Positions 34,414-47,333 of a stretch of 64,000 nt of DNA are shown piece by piece. The position numbers were made by a program, and so were the translations under genes. The notes under the pieces were generated by a model. The model saw only the letters and a list, made by a program, of their open reading frames with translations, had not been told where the DNA came from and did not search any database. Origin of the DNA: Anas platyrhynchos (lineage: Eukaryota; Chordata; Aves; Anseriformes; Anatidae); NCBI RefSeq assembly GCF_047663525.1, contig NC_092602.1, forward strand, positions 3,107,501 to 3,171,500, given 5' to 3'. The stretch's first letter is position 1; each line of letters starts with the position of its first letter.

Positions 34414-37400
34414 TCACTGCATGCCAAACCACTGTTCTTGATCTGCCCACTGGGCTGCTTCACTATCACTGCCTTCCAAGTCCCCCTCTTCTCCACTTCC
34501 CTCCATATCATCCACATCTTCTTCCTGGGTTGCATCTGTTGGGCTTTCCTCTTTTTCCATTTTCTGCATTCCTTCTAGTGACTTCTGATCGTTTGGATCC
34601 AAACTGAGGGAAAAGAAAGGAAAAAAAAGCATTGACTTAAAACTTAGTATTTTTTTTTTATTTGTAATGCTATCATAAAAAAAAATCATCTTGTTTTGTG
34701 CACTTCCTGTTTAGCACCACCAAGAATTTCAAATTAGTAGATGCAGCTTCACCTCAGGCTGACAATAACACCAAATATTACATCTCTATACAAAACCATT
34801 TTGAGCCTCACGAATGCACTTCTCTAAACATCACGCTCTTTAAGGAAACTTAGTCAACTCCTTCAGACAACACTAATTATAAGAATGTGGAAGTAATAAA
34901 AATTTAAATGACTATGACTAAACGCATCATTTACAAGACAAAAATAGCTGATCCATTTACGCAACACGAGTTTATTGTGGATGTAATGTGCTAGATTTAA
35001 GGTAAGTTTAACTTTTTGAAATTGAAATATGTAACATTTAACGTAACTTTATAAGATAACATTTAGGTTCTTTATTGAATCACCTATTTAAATTTACTTA
35101 ATAGCTCGTGCTCATAGAGCACCTTCTATTCTAAAGGAACAGATCCTAAAGTTGCCAATTTAATAATAAATACAAAAATCCACACCTTAATCTTTTCATC
35201 AGTAAAGGAGCTGTACGCCTGGTGACATGTTTACCGTTAACACCATCCCTAAATTTTGCACTTCTCAGTTCAAAGCCTTATGAGCAACTAATTCATTATC
35301 AGGTCATGTTGTGTTTCTGTTTTAAGGGAGAATGATGTAGAGCTACCTCTGATGCATGCCCTAACCAATTAGTGACTCAATGCTCAACTTTTTACTTGGA
35401 GTTGATTATGGATTCTTATAAATACGCTGCAACCTTGGAGTCTCTGGGTTACCTTAGGGCAATACTGTACTGGTCCATCGCTTCCTGGTATTCGTTGACA
35501 GCTACAAGAAAGTCTCCAAGTATTCGATGCAGAACACAGTCACTCTGATTAGCCAGCGCGTTCCTCAGCAAAGCAATTCCGTCTTCATACTTTTGTTCTC
35601 TACCTGTTTATTTGCAAAACTACAGTTTTAATTAATAGTTTAGACAGATCTATAAAAGTCAGACTGTGCAGTAAAAGCCATCACAACATGGAACTATTTT
35701 TTCCCCTCAGAAGTGACAGCATGAAGGATAGTAGTAATATACTTTCTGTAAGCAGTAAATGCTACACTCATGAATACGTATACTTTGAAATCAAAACATT
35801 TTGCCTGCAATTGTTTTAAGTGCTGCAATGTCAGTTGCGAGATGCAATTAATTCTTGTTCTTTTCCCTTCAGAATAGAACTGACAACCCCCTGGGCTGCA
35901 GCATCACCATCACATTCCTTGCATTGATGAGGCTGCATAATACTATAAAACATAATTAATATTGTAAGTAAGTTGACATGGAAAAAGTGAACTTACTAAG
36001 AAGTTCTGCTTTCTTTACGACAGCTTTAATGTAATCAGGTCTTTGTGTCAGCGCTTTGTCCAATAAAGTTTTTGCTTTTTCCTGTGTGACTGGATCTTCA
36101 AGACAGACTGTTGCTAACAAAGTGAGGGTCTGCGCGTTTGCTCCCAGAGTTTTATACACATTATTTGCCATAACCATAGCTTCTCGGATACTGTTAGATG
36201 CTAGGTAACATTCGATGAGACCTGATGATGAAAAAGGAAAACATTTTAGCATTACTTTTAACTCTGCAAGAAAATCCATATTCCTCTGAAAATATATCTT
36301 TATATCTTTTCTTAACTACTTGCCATATAAACTTGTTCCAATTTAGGAGACAGTATGACAAAATGAAGTTCCCAGTGCAAATAACTACACAGTTCACATT
36401 ATCATCTGAAACTGATTTTCCCAAAACACCCAAGTCTCTTTATAGCCAGATTAAAGAATTTAAAAACAAACATCTTTTTTGAAAATCGTTCTTATAAATA
36501 CACATGTTCTCTATTATCTCTCATCTAACCACTTTTCATAGAAATGTATAGTTTTGGGGGTAATAATAATGTACTTACTAGAAAGTCAGCCTGAGGAAAA
36601 AAAAGAACTCCTATTTTCTTGTTTGATAACAACAACAATCATCACCACCACGCCAATGCTATCTTTCAATAGCTTCACTTCACTCACCTTCATAGCAATC
36701 CAGCCTGCAAGGTGCAAGACGTATTGCTTCACGGAAGTGTATTATTGCTTCCTGTACCCGGCCCATGTTCCTAAGAGCAGCTCCTTTCAGCAACAGAGCT
36801 TGAACGCTATTACTATTAAGCTGGATAGCTTTGGCTCCTAAATATAAGGCACGGGAGTATCGTTTACTATAGAAACTATGACACCTACGGAAAGACAAGA
36901 TGGATTGTAAACATGTACTGCCTGCACACATTCACTGAGGCTTACAAGAGAGAAGGAAAAAAAAAGATTACAAGCAACTGTTGAGCTTCTTGGGTTTCAA
37001 GTTAAAAATACATGTTCAGGTAAAAACAAACTTCTTTTCAAAAGCTAAAAAAAAAAAAAACACAAACAAGCAAAAATCAATATGAATATTAAACATTATA
37101 GCTATTTAATATATCATTACTCCTGAACAGGTATAGTAACTCAAAGAGGTTTAGACTTACTGAAAACAACCAAAATAGGTATTTATTACTAGCTAAAGTT
37201 ACCCCAAAACCAGAACACAAAGGTTAGAAAAGCACCCTCTGTACAAAAAAAGCTGAATCCACTCTATCAGCTGTAATCCACCTCATGCAGCAAATCAAGA
37301 GGGTCATGGTAAGAAAGGAAAGAGAACATCTTACCCAGACACCACCCAGGGTTCTGCATGCTGATCAGAAATATTGAAGAGACGGCAGCCCAAGTTCTCC

Positions 37401-40400
37401 ACATCCTCCAGACGACCTTCCCGTGCCAATAAATAACCATATACATCCATTCCTGAAGCAAAACATTTGAAGGTCAGTCATCAAGAAACGGAAAACTCAT
37501 TCACAACAAGAAATAATAAAAACAAACTTCTTAAATTATTTTTAATAAATGCTTCTTTGGCAAACCACATGAATAGCTACACTACCTTTTAATTTTAAAT
37601 GACTGGCAACACAAACACCTACTCTGACCTGTGCAAGTACCAGCAACTGGTCAATGTACACAATTTTGGAGTGTAAATTCTGAATTGAAAGCCAGGTAAA
37701 GCAATATTCAATATTCTACTGAATGTTTGTTTGCATGTATCTGCCACTCTAATGTTACTCACCAGATCATTACACTAAGTAAACTTTTTTTTTTTTTTTA
37801 GGATTTACTCACCTTTTATTAGGTAAGGATCCAGCATTTGTGCTTGTTCAAATTTTAGAATAGAGTTTTTATTATCTCCAGCTCTGAAATACAGGTCTGC
37901 TAAGCTCCCCAGTAAATCTACATTATCCCGCAGCAATGACTTTTTCTCTAAAGAGCTTTAAGAGAAAAGAAACAGCTGTTATTTATACAATGTCATTTTA
38001 ATATAATTATACATAAATATAAAATATAATTTGATTACATCATGCTCTTTCAACTCTTACCAAATGGTATTGATTGCTCTCGTGTTATCTCCAGTATGCA
38101 CAAAAGCATATGCCTTGATCCACACTGAAAGCCAGTCCAAGTTAGGAATACTCTGAATTACATTCATTGTCATAGAGGCCACTTCCGCACCTTTCACGGA
38201 CAGTGAGAGCAAGCCTATTCAGAAAGATACAAAAATGAATTAATTAAGTCAACATAAACAATATTAAATACAAATTAACTGTCTGAAGACCAGAAACTCC
38301 ATCCCCTGACAAGCACAAAGAAGCAGTTTGTCACAATGTTCTTTATAATTTCCATAACGCATTCAAATTACAGTGAATTACCTAGTCCTAAATATAATTC
38401 AAATTATAACACTTTTTAGTGCTGAAGTACTTACAGTATGGAGAAACCTACCTAGTATGGCATCAAGTGCTAACGGGCACTGTCTCAGTACTTCTTTGTA
38501 GCTTGTAACGGAGGAGCGTTCTTGACCCGCTTTCTTGTACAGATTTGCCAGCATCATGTTGATCTGTAAGGAACACAACGGCACTAGAGTCAGGTATGAG
38601 AAAGGAGAAATCCACACTAAAAAAAGGTCACAGCTTTGCCTTCAAATATGCTCCCTCCCTCCTGTTCTGGGCAGAAGTTATAATTGCCAACTTTTCTTCT
38701 AAGATCACTATAACATGCCATTTACTATAAAATTAAAATTGATTATTCTGAGTCCAAACATAAAATTTGTATTCTTCTGTATTGACATAATACATCTTGA
38801 AATCTCAGTATTTTGCACATATGATGTCAAAAAATGAGCAAGTGTTTATGTATGATGCCAAGAAGGACCTGTATATCCATTGCATTAACTTTCAGTGCAT
38901 GTCTCTGATCAACAGAAGTTTTCAAGTAGGAAGGCAGAGAAAGTTTCCATTTGGCTTCTGAATAAAGTTCTTGACGAAAGAACAGAAATGATTTGAGCTC
39001 TACACAGCCCAATTAGTTTTCTGCTACAACACCTTTCACTAGTGTGTATAAGTTAAAAGCTTTCTTTCCTTAATCTTTTCTTCTTTTTCTGCTCTGTAAT
39101 TTGGTCTTTAGACAGAACACCTGTACATTACCAGAGCCTAAGCCACATACACTGCTTTAGGATAAAATATAGTTGATTGAGTTGATGCCTTTATCTTTTG
39201 GCCTTTATGACTTAACAGAGCCAGAAGGCACAGACTCAACATATTTAGCACCTCAGTCCACAATGGGATCTAAATATTTAGCATTATCTAAACTGTTATT
39301 AAGAAGGATGAAGTGAATTGGAAAGACGGAGCATCGGCATTCCTTCAATTTGCCAAAGTCTTCATCCTTTCAAGCATCTTGTGTTGCTCAAACTCTACAA
39401 TAAGAAATGATGTGCAACTCCTTATACATTCTGGGTTCAGGAACATATTAAAACACTTGTTGAACTTTAATAATCATAGTTTAACAAGTTCAACTGACTG
39501 CCTAGGCTACAAGTGTCTCCCCTTCAGCTCCAGCTGGTGACAGAACGTCTTTCCTGTCCAGCGATACACAGCTTTTTGATGGAGGTTAGGACTCTGCCCA
39601 GCTACATCCACAAAATAAAGTAAGGCACGTTAAACCTGTACTTGGCTCTCACTTTTTGAGCCCCACCTCAAAGCCAGAGCAAATTATTTGGTTATCTCGC
39701 ACTCACTCGCTAACTTGCTGTAACTCAACAGTTTACAATCATATGAACTTTTTTCCTGGTAGAAGTGACACGCGTTTGTTGAGAGTAACCACACTTTCCC
39801 CTATGAAAACTACTCATGACTACATCCAAGAAAGAATGGACAATGGATGGATGATACAGATTTCAAGCTCTATTATACTCAAAGACATTGCTTTACTGGC
39901 CTAAGGATTAGAAATACACTGACCAAGGACTTGTGACAAACATCTGCCAGAACAAACCTTTGGGGTTCTCTGTCTGGAAGGAATCCCATCCAGAATAGCA
40001 ATGGCATCTTTATCTTGCTTCAGCATCGTGTAACATTCAGCCATTTTATATTTCACTTCAATTTCAGATGGTAAACACTGAAATAAAACACAAACATTAA
40101 AGCACATTAAAGTCACATTAAAAAACGTAAATAACATCTCCTCATTAAACGTTTACAGTATGTTAGAAAAGTCTAGTGCAAGAAAATTAAAAATGCAACT
40201 GACCGTTGGTTCTCATGTCTTCAAAAAGCATGAATTGCATGTATAAAAAAACCTCATGTTCCAGGACCATATTAAGGTTTTCATTAGAAAATAGGTTTAT
40301 TTGACATGATAAATCCACAATTTAACACTACATCATTAAATCAATAACATTAACTGAACAGAGGGATGGTGATCATTTTATGCAGCACATTAGTCAGTTT

Positions 40401-41016
40401 TTAAATACCTGGCTTTGGGGGGTTGATGCAGCATTCCCAGTAGAAGGTCTTACTTTTGAAGTTTTACTTAAAGCCTTTTTCTGCTGCAAGGCCATCGTGT
40501 ACTTACTGACAGCATTTCTATACTCCTTATCATGGAAAAGAGAATCCGCGTGATATACGAGGAGTTGGTATTTCTGAGATGGTGAAAACAGTTCCCTAGG
40601 AAAAAACGCAAACAGACTGAGTTCAGCTAAGAGCCAAAGGGATTCCAAAGCATGTGAAGCTTGCTTTGTCTGCCTTCAACTCCCAGCTGTTGCTGCTCCC
40701 TTGCTGCACTGGGAGGGCCCCTGGGTAACAGGTACAACCCCTCACAACGATGAACTGTGAGGATTTCAGAAGGGGATTCCGGCGTTAATTACTACCTCAA
40801 ACAACTCTTTAGGGAGTTAGGGAGAGCCCTAACACTGAGCCCTCCTCCTCCTCGCCTCCTGCCCCCAGGCTCCCCGCGGGCCTCCCCCTCAGCCGCCGGC
40901 GGGAGGGCCACTCACGGGTTGTTGCCGCTCATCGTCAGGAGAAGCCCGCTGAGGAGCCGCACGTTCGAGTGGAGCCCGGCGGAGGCCATCTCCCGGACGT
41001 GCTCCACCACGCTCAT
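34414..41016 (-). CDS. ANAPC7: anaphase-promoting complex subunit 7 (APC7)
   Basis: TPR scaffold subunit of the APC/C ubiquitin ligase, part of the TPR arm that supports coactivator and substrate handling in mitosis. Minus-strand coding exons in order: 41016-40916, 40595-40409, 40077-39958, 38563-38452, 38214-38061, 37955-37813, 37452-37335, 36884-36688, 36221-35997, 35603-35453 and 34603-34414. They sum to 1,698 nt, or 565 aa plus stop. The start is the ATG at 41016-41014 (MSVVEHVREMASAG). It aligns with the internal Met (MNVIDHVRDM) of mammalian APC7; some mammalian models carry an N-terminal extension that I do not find here. The protein has tandem TPR helices (for example CHSFYSKRYSRALYLGAKA and AQTLTLLATVCLEDP) and an acidic C-terminal tail ending EQWFGMQ, essentially identical to mammals. 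Splice phases agree at every junction. It is followed on the same strand by the promoter region shared with no other gene. Confidence 0.98.
38564..39957 (-). other. ANAPC7: ANAPC7 intron, 1.4 kb
   Basis: Largest ANAPC7 intron. Minus-strand donor GTTTGT reads at 39957-39952, and acceptor CAG lies at 38566-38564. No repeat or extra exon recognised. Confidence 0.8.
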
Positions 41017-41330
41017 GACGGCGGCGGGAGGGCACGGCAAGGAGAAACGGGGCCGGGAAGGGACCGAAAAGAGACCGGGAGAGGACAGTGAGGGGACTCG
41101 GAAGGGAGCGGGGCCGCCGCCGCCGCTTCAAAATGGCGCCGCCGCAGGCCCCTCACACGACGCCGCCTCCGCCGCTGCCCTGACAGGCGCTCGGCGGGGC
41201 AGCCCGCGGGCGGGGCCAAGGCCCCCCGATAGCTCCGCCCGCGCAGCGCCGCCTTCCCTCAGTCGGCTGAGGGGCGGGCGGGGGACGGGAACAGGGAGGT
41301 TTGCCTCAGGCTGGGCACTGTGTCGTAGGG
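40830..41330 (-). promoter_or_regulatory. ANAPC7: CpG-rich promoter region of ANAPC7
   Basis: A GC- and CpG-dense block covering the first coding exon and 5' flank, bordered by AT-richer DNA on both sides. It includes GCCGCCGCCGCC-type runs and GGGGCGGGCGG GC-box-like elements near 41270-41283. The long open frames on both strands here come from base composition. The transcription start is not directly visible. Confidence 0.7.
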
Positions 41331-42306
41331 GACTGGAAGAGGACTTCCCCAGCTCAGTAGTGTTTTGTGTAAAAAGATTTAGATTCTGCGTTTGCAGAGC
41401 TCTTAAACCCAGCCGTTTTTCTCTCAAAACCGAATTTTCTCCCCAAACTTCATTAACTGTTGGCTGTGGCAGCTAAGTGTGACAGAAGTCTCGGAGGTTC
41501 TGCCTGTAAAAATAGACAACTGAGAAGAAAGACCCTTTAAAATCCAGGTTTCTTCTGGGACACGAGCAGAAGAAATGCTTTAACTTGTGCCACCATTAAC
41601 TATGAGGCATGGAACTGCCTCTCAGAGGGTCGACCTCACAGCAATAAGATGAAACAGACATGTTGGGATTTTTTTCTTACATCAGCTTGATTTTTTCCAC
41701 TCCCTTTTCTACTGTGAAAGGGAGTAAAATGTGCGAAATGTAGAACGTGGCTACTCTACTGCCACCAACAGCAGGAGGAGCTGTCAGCTCAAGGCCACCA
41801 CAGCTCTCAGTGACTGTGCCAAGCAGCCCAATGTTAAGGAACACAAAGTGTGTTGGTGCTATATGGTGGCAATGAAACAAGCATTGCCACAATGTTTTGC
41901 CACTAACTGCAATTTTCTGTTTAGAAAATAAAACAAACTCACATTTGCAGATCTTCAGGAAGCCATCAGATTGATCAAAACAATTTTTGCTACTATCGAG
42001 CTCATTGTTTGTCCAAATCTGCCATCACAAAGGCAGCCTTGGACTAAGTTGTATGTAATCTGCCTGCATTACTCTTTGAAGATGTTTTAGTACAAGGAAG
42101 CACTGCTCTGAAAAAGATGTTAAATAATCAGGACGTTGCTGGAGACCACAGCCCCTGCATTAATCTTGTTTATAATACGAATGATTCACTTCTGATTACT
42201 TTACCATTACACAATAATGATGGCTTTTTCACCAAAATTTTGATTTTATTTCTTTGAAAGCTATCCATAAGACATAAAGCAGTTATCACATTAATTACAA
42301 GCTAAG
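41331..42306. other. intergenic, ANAPC7 5' flank to ARPC3 3' end
   Basis: About 1 kb between the ANAPC7 CpG block and the ARPC3 poly(A) signal. No gene, repeat or conserved signal recognised. Confidence 0.65.
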
Positions 42307-42312
42307 TTTATT
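42307..42312 (-). terminator. ARPC3: poly(A) signal, ARPC3
   Basis: AATAAA on the minus strand (TTTATT on plus), about 385 nt past the ARPC3 stop. A second minus-strand AATAAA at 42493-42498 is an alternative closer site. Confidence 0.55.
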
Positions 42313-42695
42313 GAAAAAAGGTAAAAATCACTGTACTTTAACACGTGATACTGAGACTCTAGCCAGCAGAGCAATTACATACGCCCCCAGGCACACACAT
42401 TTCTCCTGTCTAAACAAAAGCCCTGTTTTAAATGCTAGCTGTAGCCACTGATAATAAAGCAGCCTGCATCTGAAACAGCACATTAGAAATCTTTTATTAA
42501 GCACCAGCTTAATATTTGCTTACAGTACTCAATGATCTTTTTGCTTTAACTTCCTTTTACCTCTCATTGATTTTTTTTTTTTTCACGAGCACTTAATTCT
42601 TCCTTGGTACAAAACATACCCAAAAAAAAAAAAAAAGAGACAAAATCCTTTACACGTGTTCCTGTGGAAATGCTTAATGTTGCTACTTTGCCTCT

Positions 42696-45600
42696 TCACT
42701 GCCCAGGACCTGAGAGACTCTTGTTCATGAACTGTCTCTTCACGAAGCAGATCCACCACTGCAGAAGAAAGTACAAAATAAGAAAATATGCAAAAGCAGT
42801 TTCAATGCAATAAATTAAATAGTGACTTCCAAGTACTCTACCACTGACAAATAATAACAAATGTTAAGGCTCCAATTTTGCATATACGGTTTTCCCTATT
42901 GGTTTCTATTGGAATTTAGGAAAACAAGATGACAGGAGTGACAAGATGATCCAATGAGTTATAAAACAGGGCTGCAGACTCTGAATTAAGGTAAGACATT
43001 CTCCTTTCTACTATTTCAATACTATTTTTGCCATTATTCTGTATATGCTATCTCTTTCAATATATTTAGTCCAGTATAATAATGAACAAAGGGATGCATC
43101 AGAAGGCTATGCCTTTGAAACTAAATTAGCCTAACTACTTTCAGTATTAAAAACAGTCATATTTGCACATGAAACATATGACCAAGAGGTAATTCGTGTA
43201 TTGATAGGCTATTTTTTTAATCTGGGTATGAGGCAAAACGGTTTACTTCAAGGAAGGTATCAGATCAGAACCACCCAAGAAGATAAACAGCATTTCTCAT
43301 GCCTGTAAATTTCTGAAAACCTGGAATCCTTAGCCGACAGCATGTAATACTTTGAAGAATTGAATGAGACACCAGTTATTACTACCCTGCTTTTAAAAGT
43401 TGCCAAAATCGTCATTTGCTGTCTTACAATATTACAGATGAAATGTATTGAAAACTTGCAGTCTGATATCCTTATAAAGTCAGGGAAGCCTGCTCCAAAG
43501 TTACCCACCCCTGATCTTTCACCCCATCACCTCACTCCTCTGAAAAAACAAGCAAGTCTCTCATTAAATCTGTGTTGATCACAGCAAAGCCTTACCTTAC
43601 TAGGCTTGTCACTCTGAGGATCAAATACTTTTTCACAAAGCCGAAGACCGGTTTCTTGCCTGAGCTGCTGCAAGTAGGCTCTCATCACCTCTGAAACACA
43701 ACACAAGCACAAAATAACACCAAGTGAAATTGAATTTATCATGAAAGCATCGGACACCAATGCCTACAGCAGAAACTGTGAGTTTTCACACCTTTCAGCT
43801 TGCTGGCTGGCTGAGTTGGTTTGTTCAATGTACAGCCACACTTGGGATTTTTACATTTAATTTCATATAATGTTAATATAATTTTATATAATTATAAAAT
43901 CAGTAAAAATGGTTAACCAAACCAGTTTTTTTCTCTTTGGTACCTTTGCCCATCATTACAGACTTCCTCTTTTCCCAGTGTAGAAGTTGGCTTGGGCTCA
44001 GTTACAGAATTTATCTAGCAATTATGTTGATGCAAAAGCCTCAGATCCCTATTGCTCTGTTCTGTTGGATTTATGCATCCAGGGAAGTTTTTGGGTCCCT
44101 GAGGTCAGAAAATCCAGCTCATGCAGCCCACAGAAGACAGAGCTACAGATTCAGAAGATTCAGTTTTCAGGGTCACTTTTCTAGTCATAGTCACAAAAAT
44201 GCAGCTGATAAAGTACGGGCCAAAGGAAGCTTTCAGAGTTCTTGGTTTATTCTTACCTTCCTCCTGCTTGTTGGTAGGTTTGGCATAAATGGCATTAAGT
44301 GGAAAGCCCGGTTCCCCAGGGATTGGGAAGTTAGTGATTCCTAGCGTGTACATCTCCTTCTCTCCTTGGCCTTTGGAGTTACACTGGAAGAACCAGGCAA
44401 ACAATTGATTAAAACTTCCAAACAAAAGCCTTAGACTCAAATATTTTACCAGTCACTAAAAGACTCATCAAAATTATCATCACAACATCTCTTTGGAGAT
44501 CCACAGCCTCAACTATTTGTGGCTCTGACAACTGGGACTGTGGTGAGCAGTGTTAGTTGTGCCCCTAGGAGGAGAACATCAGCAAATACTCTTAAATACA
44601 ATCCCAGAACAGACTGTTTCCCTGCTTACCTTTTGCAGCTTTTTCAAGCACTCAGAAATGTAGAGAGTTATGTAGATCAGTGTTCTGTCGGCCTCATTCT
44701 GCAAAATAAGAGCACACACAGAGTCCAGACACTGTTAGACTACAGGATGTTTTATGGAACTGGTAAAAGTTTGAAACAGGAACGAATTCAAACCATTTGT
44801 GATAACTTCCTCATCAAAAAGGAACTTGTAATTCATGACATTTATCCAATTAAAAAAAAAAAAGTGGGAGGAAGGGGAGGTTTTGTTATCTAATAGGACT
44901 ATTTAACATGAAAAGAAATGTATATCTGTACCATCAAATATCCAAGTCTTACTGTATACACAGTATCACAAAAAAATTACCTTAATTTCATAATTTTTGA
45001 AGAAAACATTGGCTTTGAAGTAGTAGATGGCTTCGTCTATAATATCTACATCCTTAGCTTAAAAAGAAAAAAGAAAACCAAAGTTAAACGGTGTACCAGT
45101 GCACCACATTTGATCATAACGTTTATTCACTGAAGTAGATAAAAAATGATTCTTCCAAAAGCAAAATAATTTAAAAAATGCAGAAAACAGGGCTACGCTA
45201 TAGTCTTTGCTACATGGAAGACTGGTGAACTCAGACCATAATATTTAAGTTTCCTACTCTAACAGGAGTTCTAACTCCTTTTTCCTCCTTCCACCATGAC
45301 TTCTCACTTCACAAAGGGCAGCAGTTCAGCAGTTCCCCAGTTTCCTATTAGCTGAGTAACTTGAGTGTTCAGTGTTGGAATGCCCCAGACTAAAGTTTTG
45401 TTTTTTTGCTACCCTACAGTGCTGCCTTTCTTCCTCATCATCATTCGGCTTCTGAGCAGCCGAGCGTCCTCAGCCTCTGCCCCAAAGTGCGAGTTCTCTG
45501 CAGTTAAACCTCTGCTTCCTCTGACATCAGAGGCTTTGCACCACCACGTCCTCCTCAGAGCCTGCTGACAAGCACACTGAGACACTGGAGGAAGTGTAAA

Positions 45601-46814
45601 GATAGTAACGGTAGGCTTAATTTCAATTACTAAAGTAACCAAATTACCCAGAGCTGTTCCAGATAACTATTGTATGATAATTTTCTATGGCTTGTAACAC
45701 TTCAGTATCTGAAAACATCACCTACAAAGCAATCCATTTCTAAGCCACAACTCCTCACTGTTACTAGGTCTGGTCTGGGACAAACTGAAACGACTACGAA
45801 CAATATGCAAAGGGGCTTTCAGAGATAAACTTACTTTCCCGGGGCGCTGGGCCTTTGAACTGGCTTCTGATGGGTAACAGCGCCATGTTCCCAACTAGCT
45901 TGGTATCAGAGTCCATTAAAGTTGAGTGGTAAGCCTACAGACAGGGGAGAAGACTTGTTAATGCCACTGAAAATGGGCATTTCAGCATCCGCTTGGCAGC
46001 GCAGACAGATCACAGCTCTCTCCTGTATCCGCACCGAAGTCAGTTTTGTTGGTTAGCTGTGCTTCCAGCAACCTTTCCTTGCAGAAACAAATTATTTTTT
46101 TCTAACTGGGCCCATATCTTAGCACCATTCCGGTGACGACCACCACCTCAGCCAACACTTATGTTAGGAGTGATGGAAGGGAGGACAAAATCATCCCGGC
46201 CAACCTGTGTGTGCTGCTCCAGCCCTGGGCTGCCTGAACCCGAGTCGCAGAACTCCACAGGGGGAGCAGCCCTGCAGTGGGGCATGGCACAGGTCACGAA
46301 ATTGGTCATTAAACGAGTTAGTTCTCCATCATTAGAAAGGGATTTTGTTCCACGTCTAGCTAATAATAGATGATAATTACTAAAATTAGGCTTATCGCAT
46401 ACATACTCAAGAAAATTTCTGTGTGCTACAACAGGTGTAAGCGGGGTAAAAAAACCAACCCTCTGAATATGCCTCTTCCTACAAAATTGACTTTGACCAG
46501 GTGACCATTGAAGAAGCCTTCCCCACCCCACAGCCCTGCCTTTGCGGGGCCGTGGCAGGCTGCTGCCCCCTAGGCGGGGGGAGGAAGAAGAAAGAGGAAG
46601 ATGAAGGCTCGGGCCTTGCAGCAGCCTCCCACCGACACCAACCCCCTCCAAAGCGCCAGCCTCCAGCGGCTACGGCCCCGTTCCCCCCTCAACCCCGGCC
46701 CCGTTCCCTTTTCACCCCCGGCCCCACAGCCGAGCCCGAGCCCGAGCCCCGAGCCCCGAGCCCCGGCCCCACAGCGCCCGCCCGCGCCCGGCCTCCCGGG
46801 CCCCTCACCGGCAT
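42696..46814 (-). CDS. ARPC3: actin-related protein 2/3 complex subunit 3 (ARPC3, p21-Arc)
   Basis: Subunit of the seven-protein Arp2/3 complex that nucleates branched actin filaments. Minus-strand coding exons: 46814-46809 (only ATG-CCG), 45934-45835, 45057-44981, 44698-44630, 44383-44257, 43690-43596 and 42758-42696. They sum to 537 nt, or 178 aa plus stop, the exact family length. It begins [20 protein letters not shown] and contains [20 protein letters not shown] and [20 protein letters not shown]. It ends NKSLSGPGQ, nearly identical to mammals. The last exon, 63 nt starting WWICFVKRQ, follows the DKPSK donor at 43595. The first coding exon carries only two codons, so the start would be missed without the splice. 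The promoter CpG block surrounds it. Nothing is broken. Confidence 0.98.
43691..44256 (-). other. ARPC3: ARPC3 intron between exons 5 and 6
   Basis: Minus-strand GTAAGA donor and TTTCAG acceptor. Contains an AT-only near-palindromic stretch around 43857-43899. No other feature. Confidence 0.75.
45935..46808 (-). other. ARPC3: ARPC3 intron 1
   Basis: GTGAGG donor (minus, reading from 46808) to TAG at 45937-45935. A 167-codon minus-strand frame crosses it (46148-46651) but matches nothing known and extends into CpG-rich sequence. I see no splice pair that would use it. Confidence 0.75.
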
Positions 46815-47110
46815 CTCGGAGGGCAGGGGGCGGCTCGGCGGGGCCGAGCGGGTGGATGGCAAGGATTGGTTCCCAGCAAAACCTTTCTCTTCCTCTTCCT
46901 CGGCCTCCGGGGCTGCAGGAAATGAGGCAGCAGGGCGGTGCGAGCAGGGGAAGCCGCAGCCTGCGCCGCCCCGAGAGGCGCCGCTCCCGGCCGGGGAAGG
47001 AGCTGAGGTGGGGAGAGGGGTGAGGCAGCACGGAGCCAGCCCCAGCGGGGTGGGTTTTGGGGTGAGGTGTTTGAAAAGGCCCAGGTTCGTCTGGTACTTG
47101 CGACCCACAG
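46540..47110 (-). promoter_or_regulatory. ARPC3: CpG-rich promoter region of ARPC3
   Basis: A dense CpG block around the two-codon first exon, with CCCGAGCCCGAGCC-type near-repeats at about 46733-46765. It extends upstream past 47000. Both strands carry open frames over 200 codons long because of composition. Transcription start not visible. Confidence 0.7.
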
Positions 47111-47284
47111 CCCTCCCTGGGAGCCAGGGTGTCTAATTTCCCCCCTAAATGACTCGTTGTGTGATTCAGGCAGGAAAAATGATGGGAATTTGAAGCTGAA
47201 GGGCTTGGACTTCTTCCATGCTCCATGAGCAGGACACGGTCAAAGGGATACCCCAGCTCCGCTGCATGGGGCTGGGAGCAGCCT

Positions 47285-47333
47285 TGGGACTGTGAGGATC
47301 CTTTCTGCCCAGACCACTCCCTGATTCTATGAC
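47285..47333 (+). mobile_element. CR1 LINE 3'-end fragment (short)
   Basis: A GGATCCTTTCTGCCC-like segment followed by a CCTGATTCTATGA tail resembles the avian CR1 3' terminus with its ATTCTATG repeat. Only the last few dozen bases are recognisable; divergence indicates an old insertion. Confidence 0.45.

Noticed and set aside
40757-41476. 239-codon plus-strand frame antisense to ANAPC7 exon 1
   Set aside because: Low-complexity Pro/Arg/Ser/Gly product in a CpG island, antisense to a verified exon. No family resemblance.
46501-47226. Open frames of 211, 218, 140 and 139 codons on both strands
   Set aside because: Overlapping frames on both strands in a CpG island, rich in Pro, Arg, Gly and Ala. 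They are a composition effect around ARPC3 exon 1.
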